Assembly: GCA_015711725.1 (NCBI GenBank)
Contig: JACVIX010000008.1
Coordinates: 1-45,479, forward strand
Source: Candidatus Geothermincola primus
Lineage (GTDB): Bacteria; Actinomycetota; Geothermincolia; Geothermincolales; Geothermincolaceae
Direction of reading: 5' to 3'
DNA length: 45,479 nucleotides
Shown piece by piece: positions 39,567 to 45,479 of this stretch (position 1 is the stretch's first letter; every line of letters begins with the position of its first letter). The notes below the pieces were generated by a model, which was not told where the DNA came from, did no database searches, and saw only the letters and a list, made by a program, of their open reading frames with translations. A program made the translations under genes and the position numbers.

Positions 39567-41604
39567 AACGGTGATGTCCACCTGTCCTTATTGTGGATGC
39601 GGGTGCGGCATTTATCTAGAAGTAATAGATGGCCATCTAGTTGGCACCATGCCTTCCTGCACCCATCCCATAAGCCAAGGTTCCTTGTGTATAAAAGGGT
39701 GGTCCGCTCACGAATTCGTTGAGAGCGACGGACGGCTAACACGGCCTCTTTGGAAGAGAGGGGCTAATCTTGAGACCACCGATTGGGATACAGCCATGTA
39801 CTTCGTGGCGGAACGATTAAGAAATATCAAGGAAACTTATGGACCCCATGCCATAGCTTTTCTCTCCTCGGCAAAATGCACTAACGAGGAGAACTACCTG
39901 TTTATGAAGTTTGCCCGGGCTGTGATAGGAACCAACAATATCGACCATTGCGCGCGTTTATGTCACGCGCCCACTGTGGCGGGTCTCGCTTACGCCTTCG
40001 GCAGCGGGGCTATGACCAACTCCATACCTGAATTGGAGGAAGCATCTTGCATCTTAGTGACTGGCTCCAACACCACCGAAAACCATCCCTTGATAGCTTC
40101 TCGTATCATCGCCGCCAAAGAAAAGGGGGCCTACCTTATCGTCATTGATCCTCGACGTATTCACCTGGCAAATTACGCCGACCTCTTTATACAACCAACT
40201 CTGGGAACTGATGTGGCTTGGATCAACGGCATGATGAATATCATCATCAACGAGGGTTGGCATAATCGGGAATTCATACGTACGAGAACTGAGAATTTCG
40301 AAGCATTAAAAGCGAAGATTTCTGAATATACCCCGGATAGAGTGAGGTCTATCACCGGCGTGGACCCTGAGTTGTTAAAAATCGCCGCGCGCGCCTATGC
40401 CCTATCACCTAATTCTTCCATTGTATACACCATGGGTATTACCGAACATACAACGGGCGTCGACAACGTGCTCTCTCTGGCCAATCTAGCCATGCTCACC
40501 GGCCATGTGGGCAAGAGAGGAAGCGGGATAAACCCCCTACGTGGGCAGAACAACGTGCAGGGTGCCTGCGATATGGGTGCCCTTCCCGATGTATATACCG
40601 GGTACCAGAAGGTAAGCGACTCTGCCTCAAGAGAAAAGTTTGAGAAAGCCTGGGGTGTAACTCTCCCGGAAGAAACTGGCCTCACCGTGGTGGAGATGAT
40701 CGACGCCGCCGCTGAAGGAGAGATAAAAGCCATGTATATTATGGGAGAAAATCCCATGCTATCCGATCCTGACATCAATCACGTAAGGGAGGCGCTGGCC
40801 AATCTCGATCTGTTAGTGGTGCAAGATATATTTATCAATGAGACCGCGGATCTGGCTACCGTGGTCTTTCCTGCGCAGAGCTTCGCAGAGAAAGACGGGA
40901 CTTTTACTTCTACGGATCGAAGGGTTCAGAGGGTGCGCAAAGCCATAGAGCCCATCGGTGAGTCAAAGGCGGATTGGCAGATAATGTCAGAGTTGGCCAG
41001 GTTGATGGGCGCAAAGGGATTTGACTATAAGAACCCCGAGGAGATTTTTAAGGAAATAAGCTCGCTCACCCCATCCTACTCGGGAATAACCTATGAACGC
41101 CTCGACAAGGGCTCATTGCAATGGCCTTGCCGTTCCCTCGATGACCCTGGAACCGAATATCTACATAAAGACGTCTTCTCTAAGGGATTAGGTACCTTTA
41201 CCCCTATTGACTGGAAACCTCCAGCAGAAGTTATCGACGAAGACTATCCCTTCTACCTCACCACCGGCAGAGTTCATTTTCACTATCATACCGGCACCAT
41301 GACCCGGCGTAGTCCCACCCTCAATCGTGAGATGTCCTCGGGATCGGTGGACGTCAATCCACAGGACGCGGAGAAACTCGGCATCAAAGAGAAGGATCTG
41401 GTAAAAGTAAGGTCGCGCCGGGGAGAGGTCAAGATAAGGGCTAAGATAACCGAGATGGTTCCGCCTGGAGTGGTCTTCATACCCTTTAATTTCAGGGAAA
41501 GCGCAGCTAACGCCCTGACCAATTCCGCCCGCGACCCGGTTTCTAAAATACCTGAGTTCAAGGTCTGTGCAGTAAATTTAGAGAAAGTAACAACTAGGAG
41601 GTAG
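39556..41604 (+). CDS. fdhA: Molybdopterin formate dehydrogenase alpha subunit, Cys-type active site
   Basis: CPYCGCGCGIYLEV, CARLCHAPTVAGLAYAFGSGAMTNS (Cys at the Sec position of E. coli FdhF), GSNTTENHP, LRGQNNVQGACDMGALPDVYTGYQ. Confidence 0.93.
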   Translation: MNYKTVMSTCPYCGCGCGIYLEVIDGHLVGTMPSCTHPISQGSLCIKGWSAHEFVESDGRLTRPLWKRGANLETTDWDTAMYFVAERLRNIKETYGPHAIAFLSSAKCTNEENYLFMKFARAVIGTNNIDHCARLCHAPTVAGLAYAFGSGAMTNSIPELEEASCILVTGSNTTENHPLIASRIIAAKEKGAYLIVIDPRRIHLANYADLFIQPTLGTDVAWINGMMNIIINEGWHNREFIRTRTENFEALKAKISEYTPDRVRSITGVDPELLKIAARAYALSPNSSIVYTMGITEHTTGVDNVLSLANLAMLTGHVGKRGSGINPLRGQNNVQGACDMGALPDVYTGYQKVSDSASREKFEKAWGVTLPEETGLTVVEMIDAAAEGEIKAMYIMGENPMLSDPDINHVREALANLDLLVVQDIFINETADLATVVFPAQSFAEKDGTFTSTDRRVQRVRKAIEPIGESKADWQIMSELARLMGAKGFDYKNPEEIFKEISSLTPSYSGITYERLDKGSLQWPCRSLDDPGTEYLHKDVFSKGLGTFTPIDWKPPAEVIDEDYPFYLTTGRVHFHYHTGTMTRRSPTLNREMSSGSVDVNPQDAEKLGIKEKDLVKVRSRRGEVKIRAKITEMVPPGVVFIPFNFRESAANALTNSARDPVSKIPEFKVCAVNLEKVTTRR

Positions 41605-41610
41605 CTCCAT

Positions 41611-42459
41611 ATGCCTAAAAGGCAGAAATTAAAGAAAGAGGATACCGATAAGATCATCATAACCCAATCCCTCTGGGTGGATACTATCACGCTCACCTTC
41701 GACAAGGTTGTATGCATCAGTTGTGATCTTTGCCATCAGGTCTGCCCCAAAGAGGCTATATCTCTCAAGGTCCAGGAGGAAAGAATAGTTCCCGATGTCG
41801 ATGAGGAAAAATGTTCCCTATGCAGCCTTTGTGTAGCCTTTTGCCCGGTTAATGCCATTGTGATGAGATCCCGTAACACCTGGAAAGGGACGGAGGAGGA
41901 GATCAGGCCAATTCTGGATGTGGGCGGTATACCACATTTCTCCAAAGGAATGCAACTTAATACAGAACTCTGCCCTCCAGGTTGTGATCTCTGCGTGAAA
42001 GCCTGCCCAAGAGAAGCTCTTTCTTTGGATAAATCAGGACTGAAACTGGATAGATTGAAGTGTCTTTCCTGCGCCCATTGCGAGGAGGCTTGCCCGGTGA
42101 AGGGCGCCATAAAAGTAACTCGCCTCTTTGAGGGGAATATCCAGGTTGACTTGGATAAGTGCCCTCCAGGTTGTGATCTCTGCGTGAAAGCCTGCCCAAC
42201 CCATTGTTACACTGCCCTCCCCGGGAAAGGCGTGAAGGTGGACCCCAGGCACTGTATCTGTTGCGGCGCCTGTTACGTGGCTTGTCCCCATCAAGCTATA
42301 GATCTAACAAGGCTAAGATTGAGATCGGCCGAGGATGGTTATTCGGCGGTGTGGAGCCGAGCTATAGATAGATTACTTGAGGAACACGCCAGATTCATAA
42401 ATCATAATGAAACTAATATAATAAAATTGATGGACCTTTTACATAAATCTAAATTATAA
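41611..42459 (+). CDS. Polyferredoxin with six [4Fe-4S] motifs (FwdF/MvhB-like)
   Basis: CISCDLCHQVCP, CSLCSLCVAFCP, CPPGCDLCVKACP (x2), CLSCAHCEEACP, CICCGACYVACP. Confidence 0.88.
   Translation: MPKRQKLKKEDTDKIIITQSLWVDTITLTFDKVVCISCDLCHQVCPKEAISLKVQEERIVPDVDEEKCSLCSLCVAFCPVNAIVMRSRNTWKGTEEEIRPILDVGGIPHFSKGMQLNTELCPPGCDLCVKACPREALSLDKSGLKLDRLKCLSCAHCEEACPVKGAIKVTRLFEGNIQVDLDKCPPGCDLCVKACPTHCYTALPGKGVKVDPRHCICCGACYVACPHQAIDLTRLRLRSAEDGYSAVWSRAIDRLLEEHARFINHNETNIIKLMDLLHKSKL
41971..42010 (+). repeat. Copy 1 of an exact 40-bp direct repeat inside the polyferredoxin gene
   Basis: TGCCCTCCAGGTTGTGATCTCTGCGTGAAAGCCTGCCCAA. Confidence 0.95.
42160..42199 (+). repeat. Copy 2 of an exact 40-bp direct repeat inside the polyferredoxin gene
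   Basis: Identical 40-mer, offset 189 bp (63 codons, in frame). Confidence 0.95.
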
Positions 42460-42481
42460 TTAATATAATAAATATTTATAT

Positions 42482-44860
42482 ATGAAAGGACCTACTATGG
42501 AAGAAGAGGTGCGTATAGGAGTTTATGTCTGTCATTGCGGTCTAAATATCGCCCAGACCGTAGACTGCGCCGAGGTGGCAGAGTATGCCTCCACCCTTCC
42601 TAACGTGGTGGTGGCCAAAGAGAATATGTATAGCTGCGCCGACCCTGGTCAGATACAGATCAAGGAAGACATCAAGGAATATAATCTCAATCGAGTTGTT
42701 GTAGCCGCATGCTCGGTTAAGATGCATGGCCCCACTTTTATGAATGTTTGCGAGGAAGCGGGGTTGAACCCTTACCTCTTCGAAATGGTGAATATACGGG
42801 AGCACTGCTCTTGGGTACACATGCAAGACAAAGATGGAGCCACTCGTAAAGCCAAAGATCAAATTCGAATGGCAGTTGAAAGAATCCAATATAACCGCCC
42901 CTTGCAAGATAGGCTGGTCCCCGTGAACAGAAAAGCTCTAGTTATAGGAGGAGGGGTCGCTGGGCTGCAATGCGCTCTGGATATCGCGGAGGGTGGCTAC
43001 CCCGTCTATTTGGTGGATAAGCAGCCCTACCTCGGCGGCATGGCTGTGGGAATGGATCGTTTGTTCGACAACATGGAAAGGGTCTCCTGCGTGGTCAACC
43101 CATTGATAATGAAAGTCATCAACCATCCACTTATCCATGTTTACACCAGCTGCGAGGTTGAAAATATAACTGGCTATGTTGGTAATTTTCACGTTAGCCT
43201 TAAAGTTACACCCCGTAAGGTAAATGAGAATTGCAATGCCTGCGGTCTATGCACGGAAGCATGTCCGATACAGGCAAAGAATGAATTCGACCGAGGTTTG
43301 AGCGAGAGAAGAGCCATCTATCTTCCCCATCCCCAAGCGATTCCCTACCTCTATTATATTGATAAAGAATTATGCGATGGTTGTGGCGCCTGCGTGGAGA
43401 TCTGCCCACAAAAAGCCATCGAACTGGACATGGAGGAAATTGAAGAATCTATCGATGTTGGAACCATTGTGGTGGCCATAGGCGCCCAGCCTTATTGTCC
43501 ACCGGAAGGTAATCGCTGGGGATACGACGGCGCAGGAGACATATTCACCGCTCCAGAGCTGGAACGCATGCTCCATCCTATGGGCCCCACCAAGGGACGC
43601 CCTTTGAGAAGAACCGATGGCCAAATGCCCTCAAGTATCGCATTTATCCAATGCGTAGGTTCTCGGGACCCACAAGAAAACCCCTGGTGTTCACGAATAT
43701 GCTGCATGAATACCATTAAAGAGGCTCTTATTATCAAGTACAGATTTCCATCCATAAAAATATCCGTGTATCACAATGATATAAGGTTGTATAAGAAAAA
43801 CCACGAGGACGCCTATCGCTTAGCCCGGGACTGGGGAGTCATCTTCATGCGCTCCCAAGTTGAGAAAGTAGTTGAGAAAGATGGCACGCTGGAAGTGCGG
43901 GCCCACGACGCAATAATCGGCGAGACGACTTCCCAGGAAGTAGATATGGTGGTCCTGGCCACTGGCTTAGTGCGCTCGGACGACGCTCAAAGATACCAGG
44001 ATATGCTGAAAATCCCTTCCAGCGCGGACGGATTTATGTTGGAGGCTCACCCTAAATTAAAACCGCTGGAAACAGCTATAGATGGCGTTATGCTGGCGGG
44101 TTTATGCCAATTTCCAAAAGATGTGGGGGACGCCATTCTGCAAGCAAGCGGTTCTGCCGCAAAGTGCCTAGGTTTGCTCTCTAAAGACCAGATAAAATTG
44201 GACGCCATCATCTCCACCATCGATCAGGAGAAGTGCACCGGCTGTTTAGTATGCGTCAAAAGATGCCCTTTCTCAGCTATAGTCACCGACGAAGTGGAGA
44301 TAGAGGGGAAGAAGAGAAAGCGGGCGCGGGTAATCGAGGCATCCTGTAAAGGGTGCGGAGTCTGCGCGGCGCGATGTAAACAGAAGGCAGTGGAAGCCCA
44401 GGGTTTCACCGATGATCAGATCTTCGCTCAGATAGACGCGGCTTTGGAGGAGAACCCTGAGGATAAGATCCTTGCCCTTGTCTGTCACTGGTGAACTTAC
44501 GGAGGTGCAGACCTGGCAGGTGTGTCGAGGTTACAGTATCCGGCAAATGTAAGAATGATCAGGGTGATGTGCACGGGAAGGATCAGCCAGGAGATGATTC
44601 TCCGTGCCTTCGAAAAAGGCGCTCCGCTGGTAATGGTGGGAGGATGTCACCCACCGGGAGATTGCCATTATATCAACGGAAATATTCAATGCGAAGAGAT
44701 GATAAATAAGTTGAAGGAAAAAGTGCTTCCTGAGAAGGGGATCGACCCGGAGAGGTTGAGGCTGGAATGGATTTCTTCAGCTGAAGGAGCGGTCTTCCAG
44801 AAGGTAATGAAGGAGATGTCTGAGCAATTGGATAAGATGAAAAAGGTGGTAGGAAAATGA
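42482..44860 (+). CDS. HdrA-MvhD fusion selenoprotein (UGA at 44492-44494 read as selenocysteine)
   Basis: HdrA domain (VCHCGLNI, ALVIGGGVAGLQCALDIAEGGYPVYLVDKQPYLGGM, ferredoxin motifs) continues in frame through UGA: [38 protein letters not shown]...GGCHPPGDCHYINGN, the canonical MvhD domain; the track splits it into 42482-44494 and 44522-44860. Confidence 0.9.
44492..44494 (+). other. Recoded UGA (selenocysteine) codon in the MvhD CxWC motif
   Basis: TGT CAC TGG TGA ACT TAC GGA GGT GCA GAC; replaces the second Cys of the conserved C-x-W-C-[ST]-Y-[AG]-G-A-D motif. Confidence 0.9.
44507..44525 (+). promoter_or_regulatory. Candidate bacterial SECIS hairpin 1
   Basis: GCA-G-ACCT-GGC-AGGT-G-TGT: 4-bp stem ACCT/AGGT, G.G mismatch, then A-U, C-G, G.U; GG at the start of the apical loop; loop begins 21 nt after the UGA. 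Confidence 0.6.
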
Positions 44861-45479
44861 GCCCCTTAATTTTCATCTGCACCACCAATGAGGAAAAGCT
44901 AGATGAATTGAAAAATCTCAAGAATTATCTGGAGGAGATGGGTTACGAGGTACTAATGGAGCGGGATTGCTGCTCCCCCCTTGGACAGTTGGCTATAAAG
45001 CAGAAGCTCGACGGAGAAGAAGGGATGGTTCTTGTCTGCGCTAGGGGATTGGGTCGAGATGCCTTTGAAGGCATAATCCATCCGGAGAATGAATTTTTCT
45101 CTTACAGCCTGGAGGAAGACCCCAAAGAGCTTGCCAACACTATTCATACTGAAGTCACCCTGGTATCACACGAAAAGGTGATTGACCTCAAGCCCCTTGA
45201 AAAAGTACTGGTTATAGGAGGGGGCGTGGGCGGAGTATTCGCCGCGCTGGACATAGCCGATCAAGGATATCCCGTGTTCATGGTGGAAAAGGATCCTTCC
45301 ATCGGAGGGATCATGGCCGCTTTAGACAAGACCTTCCCCACCATGGACTGTTCCATATGAATACTCGGGCCAAAGCTGGTGGAAACAGCTAAGCACAAGA
45401 GCATAGAGCTGATAACCAATACGGAAGTCCTCAACGTGGAGGGAGAGCCAGGAAGGTTTACGGTAACCTTATTACGTAA
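44857..45479 (+). CDS. HdrA-like selenoprotein, 3' truncated by the window edge (UGA at 45358-45360 read as selenocysteine)
   Basis: VLVIGGGVGGVFAALDIADQGYPVFMVEKDPSIGGIMAALDKTFPTMDCSI-U-ILGPKLVETAKHKSIELITNTEVLNVEGEPGRFTVTLLR; the HdrA consensus has Cys at the UGA position; frame open to the last base. Confidence 0.9.
45358..45360 (+). other. Recoded UGA (selenocysteine) codon in the HdrA DCxxC-ILxPK motif
   Basis: GAC TGT TCC ATA TGA ATA CTC GGG CCA AAG; homologous sequence on both sides of the UGA. Confidence 0.9.
45374..45390 (+). promoter_or_regulatory. Candidate bacterial SECIS hairpin 2
   Basis: AGCTG-GTGGAAA-CAGCT: 5-bp perfect stem, 7-nt loop starting with G; loop begins 19 nt after the UGA. 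Confidence 0.6.

Noticed and set aside
39940-40000. Selenocysteine in FdhA
   Set aside because: The catalytic codon is TGT (CARLCHAP), so this FdhA is the Cys form
41736-42294. Antisense ORFs across the polyferredoxin gene, including 41957-42199 and 42034-42294
   Set aside because: Their repeated peptides (GRLSRRDHNLEG) are only the reverse translation of the 40-bp direct repeat
42482-44494. Reading the HdrA ORF and the 44522-44860 MvhD ORF as two separate genes
   Set aside because: They share a frame, and conserved MvhD residues (TYGGADLAG) lie between the UGA and the GTG proposed as a start, so the second ORF would lack an essential part of its domain
44857-45360. Truncated HdrA pseudogene or frameshift
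   Set aside because: The frame continues with good HdrA homology after the single UGA, no shift is needed, and UGA replaces a conserved redox Cys

Overview
The window is a 45.5 kb chromosomal segment, gene-dense and bacterial. The WYFAEG-type repeat protein and gene content would fit a deep-branching anaerobic actinobacterium or a related lineage, but that is weak inference. About 36 protein genes are supported. Left and middle parts are mostly housekeeping or metabolic: tlyA-dxs-xseB-like; a GT-C mannosyltransferase-like protein; an M28 peptidase; YjbQ; ACT; PaaK; an ABC-2 exporter; an M23 peptidase; rhomboid/methyltransferase/HAD/TPR/zinc-ribbon genes; a radical SAM protein; an HcnABC/PDH-like amine/amino-acid dehydrogenase operon; a repeat-interrupted metallophosphoesterase; DUF1015; holA-comEC-comEA-leuS; an ATP-pyrophosphatase tRNA-thiolation-like protein; a CrtI-like oxidoreductase; and a duplicated-domain protein coupled to a nucleosidase. 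The right end (37.6 kb to the edge) is a formate dehydrogenase/heterodisulfide-reductase-type electron-transfer cluster. The strongest discovery is that two in-frame UGA codons there, treated as stops in the ORF track, sit exactly at conserved redox Cys positions. One is in the MvhD motif (CHW-UGA-TYGGAD, 44492-44494), which joins ORFs 42482-44494 and 44522-44860 into one HdrA-MvhD fusion. The other is in the HdrA motif (DCSI-UGA-ILGPKLVE, 45358-45360), and its reading frame continues to the window edge. Each is followed by a bacterial-SECIS-like hairpin at the expected distance. The cluster therefore probably encodes two adjacent selenoproteins, while its FdhA uses Cys at the catalytic position. 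No rRNA, complete tRNA, CRISPR array or transposon was recognised.
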